Origin: an uncultured Gilliamella sp.
GTDB taxonomy: Bacteria > Pseudomonadota > Gammaproteobacteria > Enterobacterales > Orbaceae
NCBI GenBank assembly: GCA_945271295.1
Contig: CALYPG010000009.1
Span: 30,525 to 94,524 of the forward strand
Direction: 5' to 3'
DNA: 64,000 bases
In this document: positions 26,717 through 35,640 of the stretch, in pieces
Layout of the letters: every line of letters starts with the position of its first letter
Numbering within the stretch: position 1 is the stretch's first letter
The notes under the pieces: model-generated
Told to the model about the DNA's origin: nothing
Databases searched by the model: none
What the model saw: the letters and a program-made list of their open reading frames with translations, nothing else
Translations under genes and position numbers: made by a program

Positions 26717-27350
26717 AGAATTGAAAGTTTTACAAAAAGATATGTCTACGCAGTTACCTAAAGATATGTTAAATATTATGGCTAATTCATTATCGGACAT
26801 GTTAACTAAAAATTTGGATAGTCACGCATTAAAAAAAGGGAATATTGCACCAGATTTCTCTTTAATATCGACCAAAAAACAAAAAGTTAATTTATATGAG
26901 TTACTCAATACTAAACCTGTTATTATTAGTTTTTTTAGGGGAAGTTGGTGTCCATTTTGTGTAAAAGAGTTACAACATTTTCAAAATAATTTAAAACAGC
27001 TACAACAAGTTAGTAATGTGCATTTTATTGCTATTTCTCCGCAAAAGATAGAAATTAGCGCGAAATTACAACAAGATAATGCCATAGATTTTACTATTTT
27101 ATCGGATGTAGGTAATCATATTGCTCAGCAATATGGTTTGGTATTTACATTACCGCAAAATGTTAGAGAATTATACCAAAATCTTGGAGCAGATATACCG
27201 AAATTCAATGGTGATGACAGTTATCAATTGCCAATCCCTGCGACTTACTTAATTGGACAAGATAAACAAATTCTATTTTCTTATATTAATGTTAATTATA
27301 TGGAAAGAGTTGATATATCTGAATTGGTTAATGTTCTAAAAAGAAACTAG
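26703..27350 (+). CDS. peroxiredoxin-like (AhpC/TSA family) thiol protein
   Basis: A 215-residue thioredoxin-fold protein. The active-site segment is RGSWCPFCVKEL, with C83 and C86, the CxxC form seen in the peroxiredoxin-like family and not the PxxxTxxC of classical AhpC. An N-terminal helical extension of about 45 residues precedes the domain (APDFSLIS begins it). It probably reduces hydroperoxides or disulfides in the cytoplasm; no signal peptide is seen. It starts inside the marR-type gene, with GGGAAC as a weak ribosome binding site, and a hairpin follows the stop. Confidence 0.82.
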   Translation: MKTIEELKVLQKDMSTQLPKDMLNIMANSLSDMLTKNLDSHALKKGNIAPDFSLISTKKQKVNLYELLNTKPVIISFFRGSWCPFCVKELQHFQNNLKQLQQVSNVHFIAISPQKIEISAKLQQDNAIDFTILSDVGNHIAQQYGLVFTLPQNVRELYQNLGADIPKFNGDDSYQLPIPATYLIGQDKQILFSYINVNYMERVDISELVNVLKRN

Positions 27351-27735
27351 TTAGGTATAAAATTGTTGATAACAGAAATGCTATTTAATAGTAAAGATAA
27401 TTTGTTGACAATAGCATTTTGTAGAAAACAAGTTTTTCTAATATGAAAACAATAGATATAGGATAACATTATTTGTAGTGGCTAAAATCTATCATGACAA
27501 TTAGCGATCTCAATAGAGTGTCTATCAGGTTAAGACCGTGTTACTATAAAAAAACACTAAAATGATCTATGTTATTTTCTATTAATGATATTTTGCAGTA
27601 ATAATTTCTATATCAATGTTACTGGTAGTTTTAACGATAGCGATTAACTTAATTTTTGTTTTATTGTTTACTTTTTATTATTTTAAATCAGTTAGTCTAT
27701 TAATAACTGTTTTATCTTTTAGGGAAGAATTCTTT
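27351..27735 (+). other. 385-bp intergenic region with a hairpin
   Basis: AAATGCTATT (27376-27385) and AATAGCATTT (27410-27419) form a perfect 10-bp stem over a 24-nt loop, possibly ending the marR-peroxiredoxin unit. The rest is AT-rich. An in-frame extension of the downstream gene to 27616 encodes a hydrophobic stretch but has no ribosome binding site, so I treat it as non-coding. Confidence 0.55.
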
Positions 27736-28815
27736 ATGTTTTTTAAAAAATTATGGTCTAACATTCTAGGTACACAAAAAGAACAAAGCACACAAGATCA
27801 GTTAAGCCTTGCAATTCAAGCTTTCTGGAAACAGGTGAAAACATCTGAACAATCTTTTAATAAACTTGAGCTTATCGATATAATGGAAACCCTCAATAAT
27901 CTTTTAAATGAAAATCAGTTAGATGTTATTGCCGAAGTTACTCAAGGTTCTAAAAAGAACCATAAAATTATATTTACATCAGATGGGAAAATTGAGCAGT
28001 TTGAGCAAGTGATGGAAATTACCAAACAAGCGCCTGACCTTAATTTTTTTGAAATAGAAGCATTTCGTCAGCGAACCAAAAATGTGGATAGTTTTACTAT
28101 ACAACTTAGAGATGATTCCTTTTCTTTAGGTACAACTGATTTGTTAATTCAATATAAAAAAGATCATCGTAAAATCTCTCTTGGTATTTTATTTGGCAAA
28201 ACTATTCCTGAAGAGATGCTGACACAAGCACAAACAATGGCATTAATTATTCTCGATCATATATTGGGTGAATATGACTTGGCTGTTAGAGTCGTGGCTA
28301 TAGAGTTTTTAGAAGTAGCTCAAGATACAGTTACCACAATGCCAGCTAATGAATTTGTAACTATTTTTGATAGTATCTGGAAAGAAGATTTAAAACACAC
28401 TGGTGTATTTCCTAATAATGAAGAAGACCAATGGACTGTATTTGAGTTAGCTAGTCATAATGAATCTAATGGCAATATGTTAGTACACCGTAATGAAGCG
28501 GCTAATGCTCTAGTAGGTCATACAAATTATTGTTATGCACTTAATATAATAGCAGATGTAAACAGTAAAGCAGTCCTTTCCCTTGTTTATGAATTAGAAG
28601 ATGCTATCAATATTGCTTTATGTACAGATAAACGAGGTATCCATTGTCAAAATAGTTTTAGTCAAGGTACTAGAAATATGTTATGGCATGTAGGAGATAA
28701 ACACTTGGCGCTTCAACTAGCACAACAAATAGCAAAACAATACAAAACGTTATCAGTTAAAATTGAATGTAATTTTGATCCATATTGGTCACAGTACTTA
28801 AGTTGGGTAGAATAA
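27736..28815 (+). CDS. uncharacterised protein with DUF695-like region
   Basis: A 359-residue soluble protein that I do not recognise with certainty. The C-terminal half contains EDQWTVFELASHNESNGNML and VHRNEAANALVGHTNYCYAL, which resemble the DUF695 pattern of a W-x-x-Y/F-E strand followed by a promiscuous beta sheet. The N-terminal half is helical and then rich in alternating beta residues (DSFTIQLRDDSFSLGTTDLLIQY). No signal peptide or membrane helix follows the chosen ATG at 27736, which is preceded by AGGGA. It stands alone between a peroxiredoxin unit and grcA. DUF695 proteins often occur as cytoplasmic proteins of unknown role, so no function is proposed. Confidence 0.6.
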   Translation: MFFKKLWSNILGTQKEQSTQDQLSLAIQAFWKQVKTSEQSFNKLELIDIMETLNNLLNENQLDVIAEVTQGSKKNHKIIFTSDGKIEQFEQVMEITKQAPDLNFFEIEAFRQRTKNVDSFTIQLRDDSFSLGTTDLLIQYKKDHRKISLGILFGKTIPEEMLTQAQTMALIILDHILGEYDLAVRVVAIEFLEVAQDTVTTMPANEFVTIFDSIWKEDLKHTGVFPNNEEDQWTVFELASHNESNGNMLVHRNEAANALVGHTNYCYALNIIADVNSKAVLSLVYELEDAINIALCTDKRGIHCQNSFSQGTRNMLWHVGDKHLALQLAQQIAKQYKTLSVKIECNFDPYWSQYLSWVE

Positions 28816-28901
28816 ACAGCAAGCTTAAAAGTAATTATTATTAATAGCTACTTTCTCAGTTCGCTTTAGCAATTATTAGTTTTTTATATATATTTAGTCA
28901 T

Positions 28902-28937
28902 AAAAAAAGGATAACCTAATTTTTTAGATCATCCTTT
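28902..28937 (-). terminator. intrinsic terminator of grcA
   Basis: On the minus strand AAAGGATGATCTA pairs with TAGGTTATCCTTT (two G-U pairs) around a 6-nt loop and is followed by TTTT. A strong rho-independent terminator just after the grcA stop. Confidence 0.85.
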
Positions 28938-28960
28938 ATTTGAACTTGAACTCGATTTTA

Positions 28961-29344
28961 TTACATTTTAGTGGTAAATGTACGAGCGATAACGTCACGT
29001 TGTTGTTCCGCTGTTAAAGAGTTAAAACGTACAGCATAACCAGAAACACGAATTGTTAATTGCGGATATTTTTCTGGATGTTGAACCGCATCTTCTAATG
29101 TTTCGCGACGAAGTACATTTACATTTAAATGTTGACCACCTTCAACTTTTATTGTTGGGGCAATTTCTAATGGCACTTCACGATATTCGAATTGACCAAG
29201 ATCCGCAGTTGGAATAACTTGATCTTCTTTATAAACTGATTTAGCAGCAACACAACGTGCTTCTTTAGTTGCATCATCTAATAACCAAAAAGAATTAAGA
29301 AGTGCAGTATTGTTTGCTTTAGTAATTTGGATACCTGTAATCAT
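28961..29344 (-). CDS. grcA: autonomous glycyl radical cofactor GrcA (YfiD)
   Basis: A 127-residue protein that can replace the damaged C-terminus of pyruvate formate-lyase and so restore its glycyl radical activity under oxygen exposure. The C-terminal domain has the radical motif [13 protein letters not shown], with the radical glycine at about residue 102. Length matches E. coli YfiD. It has a very strong AGGAGG ribosome binding site, an FNR-like box upstream and its own terminator, so it is a monocistronic anaerobically induced gene. It implies a facultative, mixed-acid fermentation lifestyle with a pflB elsewhere. Confidence 0.96.
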   Translation of the reverse strand: MITGIQITKANNTALLNSFWLLDDATKEARCVAAKSVYKEDQVIPTADLGQFEYREVPLEIAPTIKVEGGQHLNVNVLRRETLEDAVQHPEKYPQLTIRVSGYAVRFNSLTAEQQRDVIARTFTTKM

Positions 29345-29409
29345 TGTAAGAACCTCCTATGAGCGTCATTGCTCTAACTAAGTTGTTGTTACTATATCAC
29401 TTCCAAAAT

Positions 29410-29423
29410 TTGATTAAAGTCAA
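29410..29423. promoter_or_regulatory. FNR-like site upstream of grcA
   Basis: TTGAT-TAAA-GTCAA matches the FNR consensus TTGAT-N4-ATCAA with one mismatch and is centred about 72 bp before the start codon. E. coli yfiD is likewise FNR-activated. Confidence 0.72.
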
Positions 29424-29591
29424 AAAAAGCTATTAATTCGATAAGTAGTGCCTTTGTTTGTATTTTGGTCATATTTAATATGGTATCAGTAGCATAAATT
29501 GTGATTTTATTTTCTGAATATATCAACCCAAAGCTACATAGTAATTATCCCATAAATAATAAGAAATAATCATAGTAGATAAATAATTGAT

Positions 29592-30155
29592 TTAGTAATT
29601 TACATAGATATGTTCAGCTTGAAAACGAATCTCTTTTTTATCAAGTTGTAATAATTCAGCCAATGTAAATGCAAATTTGAAAGCGACGCCTAGACCTCTG
29701 CCACTAAATAAGTTTTCATCTAATACAATATCTTGGTCAACATAAATACCATCATTTGCCGTTTTATATAAATCACCAGAACAGACATATCTTCGACCAT
29801 GAAGTAATTTATTTTTATTTAATACTTTTACTGCCGCTGAACATATCGGACAAATCCACTTTCTTGCTTCATCATGTAATTGAATAAATGAAATAACATC
29901 AGGGTTACTACCCAGATTTATGGTGCCATCAGGTCCACCAGGAAGAATAATTGCATCATATAATGTTGTTTCTCTGTCTTTAAGCAAGGCATGTGCTTCC
30001 ATGTTAACTTTATGGTAGCTACTTACTACTAAATTATTCTGACATGCTAAGAGTTCTACATCAATTTTAACTCGACATAAGGCATTAAATATAATAATTG
30101 CCTCAGCCTCTTCAAAACCTTCCGCTAATAAAATTGCTACTTTAGAATTGTTCAT
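29592..30155 (-). CDS. DJ-1/PfpI family protein (YajL-like)
   Basis: A 187-residue protein of the DJ-1 superfamily. The acidic residue E15 (AEGFEEAEA) and the nucleophile-elbow cysteine C105 (CPICSAAVKVL) are in the expected places; the usual ICAAP reads ICSAA here. LPGGPDGTINL fits the strand before the elbow. Members act as chaperones, glyoxalases or protein and nucleotide repair enzymes; the exact role is debated and cannot be read from sequence. It is a single gene transcribed away from the rhiT-like gene, and shares that 308-bp divergent region with it. Confidence 0.85.
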   Translation of the reverse strand: MNNSKVAILLAEGFEEAEAIIIFNALCRVKIDVELLACQNNLVVSSYHKVNMEAHALLKDRETTLYDAIILPGGPDGTINLGSNPDVISFIQLHDEARKWICPICSAAVKVLNKNKLLHGRRYVCSGDLYKTANDGIYVDQDIVLDENLFSGRGLGVAFKFAFTLAELLQLDKKEIRFQAEHIYVNY

Positions 30156-30463
30156 ATCATCACTCTTTGTAAAAAAGATGAATCATTGTTTCATAAATTT
30201 TTATATTTTTTATAAAAAATTTAATAAAAATAAAACATTTGTGAGGTGAATCACATCGACTTTTAAATTTTTGCCACTTTTATAGAAAGTTGGCATTGAG
30301 TTTAAGGTGTAACTAGCTTACTCACCATAGACTATTTACCATATCTAAAATAGATATTTAGTTTTATTGAGAGATAAAACATTATTTTTAGATGTATATG
30401 CGCACTTTATAGTTAATGGCAATTTACGATAGATGTGAATTGAGAAAATAAGCAGGAGTCAAA
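30156..30463. other. 308-bp divergent promoter region
   Basis: Lies between the DJ-1 family gene and the rhiT-like transporter. Besides the CRP site at 30237-30258 it contains a weak TATAGA at 30281-30286 that could be a -10 for the transporter operon, and an A/T-rich partial palindrome near 30371-30390. No small ORF with a ribosome binding site seen. Confidence 0.6.
30237..30258. promoter_or_regulatory. perfect-core CRP site upstream of the rhiT-like gene
   Basis: TGTGA (30240-30244), N6, TCACA (30251-30255): all ten core bases match the CRP consensus. It is centred about 216 bp before the rhiT-like start codon and about 40-45 bp before a plausible transcription start near 30290. Confidence 0.8.
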
Positions 30464-31984
30464 ATGAAAAATAGAGTTATAGGTTTAAAAAACTACTTAG
30501 CATATGGATCTGGTGATTTTTTAGGTGCGGGAACGACTGCGTTGACTGCTGCATGGTTACTATATTTTTATACTAATTTTTGTCATTTATCCCCAATTGA
30601 AGCAACCTTTATTTTTGCCGCTGCACGCGTTGCCGATGCTGTTATTAGCCCATTGATGGGATATTTGACGGACAATTTTGGTCGAACTCGTTTAGGTCAA
30701 CGTTTTGGTCGTCGTAAATTCTTCATTTTATTGGGTATCCCATTAATCTTTAGTTATAGTGTAATGTGGGCTCCTGGCATGAGTTATGTTTATTACCTAC
30801 TAACCTATCTTTTCTTTGATATCGTTTATACAATGGTTCTTGTTCCATACGAAACGCTAGTGCCAGAAATGACTGATGATTTTAAACAAAAAACGAAATT
30901 TTCGGGTGCACGTATTTCTATGGCTCAATTGTCTGCTATTTTAGCTGGTTTTTTACCTGGAATATTACTTAGTTATTTTGGTAAAGATAATGCCATATCA
31001 TTTTTTTACGCTAGCTTAGTTTTTTCTATTTTGTGTTCTTTTGCTCTTACTATGGTGTATTTATTTACATGGGAAAGGCCTAAAGAGTTTAAATCCAAAG
31101 AAGCATTACAAGCTGAGGAAGAGGCAGCATCGTTATCATTCAAAGAAAGTTTTAAACATTTAATCATTGAGTTGTTATCCACTTTTAAAATTAAAATATT
31201 TAGACAACATTTAGGCATGTATTTAGGTGGATATATTGCTCAAGACGTATTTAATGCTGTATTTACATACTATGTTATTTTTGTGTTGTTACAAGAACCA
31301 ACAGTGGCATCGATGTTAATAGGCACTATGTCTATAACACAATTTGTAGCTGTTTTATGTATGATGCCATTATGTATTAAATATGGCCCCGCTCCATCAT
31401 ATCGAGGTGTAGTAACTATTTTTGGTATTAGCTGTTTAGCTTATGGTATTGTTTGGTACTGCAATTTAAGTCATATACATACATTGTTAATTACTATTTC
31501 AGCCATTGCCGGATTGGGCCGTGGAGGTATCAACTATGTACCATGGAATATTTATACTTATATTTCTGATGTCGACGAAATGATTACAGGTAAACGCCGA
31601 GAAGGTATTTTTGCAGGTGTGATGACTTTCACTCGTAAAGCCTCTCAAGCTGGCGCAGTTATGTTAATTGGCGTATGTCTACAATGGTCAGGTTTTGTTA
31701 CTGGACAAAATCAACAACCGGAAAAAGTTTCACAAACTATTTTATTTTTATTAGTTGTCGGCACCATTTTTGTTTTAATTTTAGGTTTTATTATCTCACT
31801 GAAATTTAAGTTAAATCTGAGCACTCATAAGGTATTGATTGGTGAAATTAATAATATGAAAGGTAGAGGAGCTAACTCTGAAAAAAGAATTAGTGAACAA
31901 GGGAAACCAATTGTAGAAATGCTTACTGGAATGCCAGTTGCCGAGCTCTGGGGTAATAATAATATTGGTTATAAGAAAAAATAG
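30464..31984 (+). CDS. GPH-family sugar:cation symporter, rhamnogalacturonide transporter-like
   Basis: A 506-residue inner-membrane carrier of the glycoside-pentoside-hexuronide family, with about twelve hydrophobic segments. The GPH pattern is visible in DAVISPLMGYLTDN (loop 2-3 region), RFGRRKFFILLGIP, YETLVPEMTDDF and INYVPWNIYTYISDVDE. It is directly followed by a GH105 hydrolase gene. The same pairing in Dickeya, rhiT-rhiN, takes up and processes rhamnogalacturonan fragments, so I infer an unsaturated pectic oligosaccharide as substrate. The symbol is left empty because substrate is inferred from context. Ribosome binding site AGGAG; CRP site upstream. Confidence 0.82.
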   Translation: MKNRVIGLKNYLAYGSGDFLGAGTTALTAAWLLYFYTNFCHLSPIEATFIFAAARVADAVISPLMGYLTDNFGRTRLGQRFGRRKFFILLGIPLIFSYSVMWAPGMSYVYYLLTYLFFDIVYTMVLVPYETLVPEMTDDFKQKTKFSGARISMAQLSAILAGFLPGILLSYFGKDNAISFFYASLVFSILCSFALTMVYLFTWERPKEFKSKEALQAEEEAASLSFKESFKHLIIELLSTFKIKIFRQHLGMYLGGYIAQDVFNAVFTYYVIFVLLQEPTVASMLIGTMSITQFVAVLCMMPLCIKYGPAPSYRGVVTIFGISCLAYGIVWYCNLSHIHTLLITISAIAGLGRGGINYVPWNIYTYISDVDEMITGKRREGIFAGVMTFTRKASQAGAVMLIGVCLQWSGFVTGQNQQPEKVSQTILFLLVVGTIFVLILGFIISLKFKLNLSTHKVLIGEINNMKGRGANSEKRISEQGKPIVEMLTGMPVAELWGNNNIGYKKK

Positions 31985-32034
31985 GATTGTATTATTCGTT
32001 GTTAGTATTAAAGTAAAATTAGAGGTAAAAGGAC

Positions 32035-33174
32035 ATGCAAATTTTCCCCGTAAAACATAGTAAGTTGCTTTGTAAACCTGAGTATTTGATTACTCGGTCA
32101 GAACTACAAAAATTAATTCAAAAGATAGTTAATAACTTAATTAATATTCAAGATGAAACAGGTGAATTTCTTTTACGTCTAGATGATGGTCGAGTTATTG
32201 ACACTAAAGGTTGGTGTGGTTGGGAGTGGACTCATGGAATTGGTCTATATGGCATGTATCAATTTTATTTACAAACCGGTGATCAAAAAACACTTAATAT
32301 TATTGATGATTGGTTTAAACAACGTTTATTAGAAGGAACACCAACTAAAAATGTTAATACTGTTTGTCCTTTTTTAACCTTAGCGTATCGTTATGAAGAA
32401 ACTAAAAATCCTATTTTTTTACCGTATTTAGAACGATGGGCTGACTGGGTAATGTATGAAATGCCGAGAACTAAATTTGGTGGTTTACAACATATTGTAT
32501 ACAACAATGAAAATCATCAACAGCTATGGGATGATACTTTGATGATGAGTGTACTACCAATAGCAAAAATTGGGAAACTGATAAATAAACCCGAATATAT
32601 TCAAGAAGCAATTTACCAAATATTAATTCATATACAATATCTTATGGATCGTCAAACCGGACTTTGGTTTCATGGTTGGACTTTTGAAGGGAATCATAAT
32701 TTTGCAAAAGCAAGATGGGCAAGAGGAAATAGCTGGCTCACAATTGTTATTCCCGAATTCATTGAATTACTTGATTTTAACGAAAATGATCCCATCAGGA
32801 AAATTTTGATCGAAGTATTAAATGCACAAATTGAAGCATTAGCTAAATACCAAGACGAGAGCGGTTTATGGCATACCATTATTGATGATTCTGATTCATA
32901 TCTTGAAACATCAGCAACCGCTGGATTTGCCTATGGTATATTAAAATCTATTAGAAAACGTTATATCTCTAATGATTACATTCCAATAGCTGAAAAAGCT
33001 ATTCAAGGTGTAATGAACAACATTGATGATAGTGGAACGTTACTTAATGTCTCATTTGGAACCGCAATGGGCAAGGACATGGAATATTATAAAAATGTAC
33101 CATTAACATCAATGCCTTATGGTCAAGCAATGGCTATTTTATGTTTAACAGAATATTTAAGAGTTTTTATTTAA
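32035..33174 (+). CDS. GH105 unsaturated rhamnogalacturonyl hydrolase (RhiN/YteR-like)
   Basis: A 379-residue (alpha/alpha)6-barrel hydrolase of the GH88/GH105 group, which removes the unsaturated uronate from the end of lyase-made pectin fragments. Conserved features are WCGWEWTHGIGLYGMY (about residues 61-76), a WDDTLMMSVLPIAKIGK segment containing the likely catalytic aspartate, LWFHGWTFEGNH, and ARWARGNSWLTIVIPEF. No signal peptide, so it acts in the cytoplasm on what the upstream transporter brings in. It starts 50 bp after the transporter with GAGGTAAAAGGA. Bee-gut Orbaceae are known for pectin use, which fits. Confidence 0.86.
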   Translation: MQIFPVKHSKLLCKPEYLITRSELQKLIQKIVNNLINIQDETGEFLLRLDDGRVIDTKGWCGWEWTHGIGLYGMYQFYLQTGDQKTLNIIDDWFKQRLLEGTPTKNVNTVCPFLTLAYRYEETKNPIFLPYLERWADWVMYEMPRTKFGGLQHIVYNNENHQQLWDDTLMMSVLPIAKIGKLINKPEYIQEAIYQILIHIQYLMDRQTGLWFHGWTFEGNHNFAKARWARGNSWLTIVIPEFIELLDFNENDPIRKILIEVLNAQIEALAKYQDESGLWHTIIDDSDSYLETSATAGFAYGILKSIRKRYISNDYIPIAEKAIQGVMNNIDDSGTLLNVSFGTAMGKDMEYYKNVPLTSMPYGQAMAILCLTEYLRVFI

Positions 33175-33272
33175 TGGATTAATATTGATTAATATTAGGT
33201 TTATTATTATTTTTAGGTATAATTATTCTAAATAATGTAACTAAGTCATATAAAATAATAATTAGGTATAAT

Positions 33273-33971
33273 ATGAGTAATCCATTAACATGGCATGATG
33301 TCATTGGTGCGGAGAAAGAGAAGCCATATTTCCAGCAAATAATGCAGTTTGTCACATCACAGCGTGCGGAGGGGAAGGTAATTTACCCCCCTCAGCATGA
33401 TGTTTTTAATGCGTTTCGTTTCACACCGTTTAGTGATATCAAAGTAGTAATTTTAGGGCAAGACCCTTATCATGGACCCAACCAAGCTCATGGGCTTTCT
33501 TTTTCTGTTTTGCCAGGAATTAAACCACCACCTTCGTTATTGAATATTTATAAAGAATTATCTACTGATATTGATAATTTTAACATCCCTTCGCATGGCT
33601 ATTTGGCTTCTTGGGCAACTCAAGGAGTGCTGTTATTAAATACAGTATTAACCGTTGAAGCTGGACAAGCTCATTCACATGCTAAAATAGGTTGGGAAAC
33701 CTTTACTGATCATGTGATTGCTGCGATTGATAAATATCTTGATGGTGTGGTTTTTTTGTTATGGGGCTCACCCGCGCAACGAAAAGGTCAATTTATTGAT
33801 CGTCAAAAACATCATGTGTTAACTTCAGTCCATCCCTCTCCTTTATCTGCTCATCGCGGATTTTTAGGTTGTAAGCATTTTTCAAAAACTAATAACCTTA
33901 TTATCCAGCAAGGTAAAACACCAATTGATTGGCAACCACAACTACCGGAAACAAATAATGCGGATCAATAA
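33273..33971 (+). CDS. ung: uracil-DNA glycosylase
   Basis: Excises uracil from DNA in base-excision repair. The 232 residues match family UDG-1 length. The water-activating aspartate is D64 in [20 protein letters not shown], and the minor-groove loop with the catalytic histidine is [12 protein letters not shown] near residue 188. [10 protein letters not shown] is the uracil-recognition strand. Its last 14 bases overlap the start of the downstream LacI-family repressor gene, so the two may be co-transcribed by accident of packing and not by shared function. Confidence 0.97.
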   Translation: MSNPLTWHDVIGAEKEKPYFQQIMQFVTSQRAEGKVIYPPQHDVFNAFRFTPFSDIKVVILGQDPYHGPNQAHGLSFSVLPGIKPPPSLLNIYKELSTDIDNFNIPSHGYLASWATQGVLLLNTVLTVEAGQAHSHAKIGWETFTDHVIAAIDKYLDGVVFLLWGSPAQRKGQFIDRQKHHVLTSVHPSPLSAHRGFLGCKHFSKTNNLIIQQGKTPIDWQPQLPETNNADQ

Positions 33972-34962
33972 AAAACGTCGTACAGGTTTGCAAGAAATTG
34001 CCAATTTGATTGGGGTAAGTAAAATGACGGTAAGTCGTTTTTTACGTGATCCAACTTTAGTTTCTGAACCACTACAGTTACAAATTTCCGCCGCTATTGA
34101 TAAGTTAGGATATATCCCCAATAAAGCTCCGGATATGCTTTCTAATGCAAAAAGTCATGCGATTGGTATTGTTTTTCCATCTTTAACTAACCAAGTTTTT
34201 GCAGATATTCTAAAAGGTATAGAAATGGTTACTGATGTGAAAGGGTATCAAACTATGATTACGCATACTGGTTATAGTTCCGAAAAAGAAGAAATGCGCG
34301 TGCGTTCACTACTCGCTTATAATATTGACGGGTTAATATTAACAGAACGCAATCATAGTGCAGCGACTCGAAAAATGATTGAGATTTCCGAAGTACCAGT
34401 AGTTGAACTTATGGATAGTGTTTCTCCGTGTATTGATATGGCAGTAGGATTTGATAATTTCACTGCAACTAAAAATATGATTCACCATATGATAGACAGA
34501 GGACGTCGGAATATAGTTTATTTTAGTGCTCGACAGGATCAGAGAAGTATTATTCGGCAAAAAGGTTATGAAAAAGCAATGGATGAAGCTGGTTTAAAAT
34601 CATTCACATTAGCGACAACAGAATCTTCATCTTATGATTTAGGAGCCAGATTTTTGCATAAAATTTTAAAAGAATATCCTTGTGTTGATGGTATTTTTAG
34701 TACTAATGATGATTTAGCATTAGGAGTATTATTAGAGTGTCAAAGGATAAATATTGAGGTGCCTAAACAGATAGCTATTGTTGGATTTCATGGGCATAAG
34801 ATTGGTCAATATATGAATCCAAAATTGGCCTCTATACTTACACCCAGAATTGAAATGGGTAAAATTGCTGCTGAATTATTATTAAAACGGATTAATGGAG
34901 AAACGGTTGATCAAAAAGTCATTGAGTTATCTGTTGAATATTTGGATGGTGAGAGTATTTAG
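33958..34962 (+). CDS. gntR: LacI-family repressor GntR (gluconate regulator)
   Basis: A 334-residue LacI/GalR-family repressor closely similar to E. coli GntR throughout: the DNA-binding helix-turn-helix [23 protein letters not shown], the [14 protein letters not shown] hinge, [46 protein letters not shown] and [24 protein letters not shown]. In E. coli it controls gluconate uptake and kinase genes (gntT, gntK). None of those are adjacent here, so its targets are elsewhere. The start at 33958 lies inside the end of ung, with a weak GGAAA site; an upstream in-frame start at 33925 is less likely given the family N-terminus. Confidence 0.88.
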   Translation: MRINKKRRTGLQEIANLIGVSKMTVSRFLRDPTLVSEPLQLQISAAIDKLGYIPNKAPDMLSNAKSHAIGIVFPSLTNQVFADILKGIEMVTDVKGYQTMITHTGYSSEKEEMRVRSLLAYNIDGLILTERNHSAATRKMIEISEVPVVELMDSVSPCIDMAVGFDNFTATKNMIHHMIDRGRRNIVYFSARQDQRSIIRQKGYEKAMDEAGLKSFTLATTESSSYDLGARFLHKILKEYPCVDGIFSTNDDLALGVLLECQRINIEVPKQIAIVGFHGHKIGQYMNPKLASILTPRIEMGKIAAELLLKRINGETVDQKVIELSVEYLDGESI

Positions 34963-34993
34963 TCAGTTAAAAAATATTATAATAAATTAAGGC

Positions 34994-35020
34994 ACCTCAT
35001 CACACATAAGTTGATGAGGT
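34994..35020. terminator. bidirectional hairpin between convergent gntR and DUF805 gene
   Basis: ACCTCATCA (34994-35002) pairs perfectly with TGATGAGGT (35012-35020) across a 9-nt loop. It lies between the stops of two convergent genes and probably serves both. Confidence 0.7.
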
Positions 35021-35030
35021 TGACTGCAAA

Positions 35031-35390
35031 TTATAATCCTTTAGGATTTTCGCCATATTGGTTACTGCCTGGTGTTGAATCAATACACATGAAAATAATT
35101 AAAACAATCCAACCGAAGGGAATAAATGAAATAAGATACCACCAGCCAGATTTATCTGTATCATGTAAACGACGTACTGTAACCGCTAAACTTGGAATAA
35201 AAAATACCAGCAAAGAGATGAAAAAAACGATAACCATAATTCCAGCTATCATTTCGCTTAACGAGCCAATTAACGCTAATGCTAACCAAAAGATAATTTG
35301 AAATAAGATAAACATCCAATATTCTTGACGACGCGCTCTTCCGCTAAAATTTGCATAATCTTTAGTAATACAGCTAATAAACCAATTCAT
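35031..35390 (-). CDS. DUF805 family inner-membrane protein
   Basis: A 119-residue membrane protein with three to four hydrophobic segments (about 24-45, 48-68 and 83-101). The DUF805 signature is clear: YANFSGRARRQEYWMF near the N-terminus and VRRLHDTDKSGWWYLISFIPFGWI, ending with D-x-T-P-G-x-N-x-Y-G-x-N-P. Relatives are E. coli YhaH and YhaI, of unknown function. Single gene with a GGAA ribosome binding site; the preceding hairpin ends it. Confidence 0.93.
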   Translation of the reverse strand: MNWFISCITKDYANFSGRARRQEYWMFILFQIIFWLALALIGSLSEMIAGIMVIVFFISLLVFFIPSLAVTVRRLHDTDKSGWWYLISFIPFGWIVLIIFMCIDSTPGSNQYGENPKGL

Positions 35391-35640
35391 TGTTTTTATT
35401 CCTTATTTTACACATTATTAATCATTAATAATAATTGAGATATTTTCTCAGGGGCGCTATTTTAATAAAAAAATAAAAGAAATTAAAAGTGTTTTTTAAT
35501 TATTTTTTAGTTTAAAGATATTTATATTTCATATTCATAATGTTTTCCCATTTTCATCTTTTTGTATCTATGTTAAAATTACCGCTCAGTGGTTATTTAT
35601 ACCTACTTAATTATTAAAGAAAATAACACTGAGGCCCCCT

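Noticed and set aside
27616..27735. N-terminal hydrophobic extension of the DUF695-like gene
   Set aside because: No ribosome binding site before 27616; ATG at 27736 has AGGGA. The hydrophobic stretch reflects AT-rich non-coding DNA.
30371..30390. KdgR-like box before the rhiT-like gene
   Set aside because: Only loose similarity to the A/T-rich KdgR consensus; too weak in this base composition to claim.
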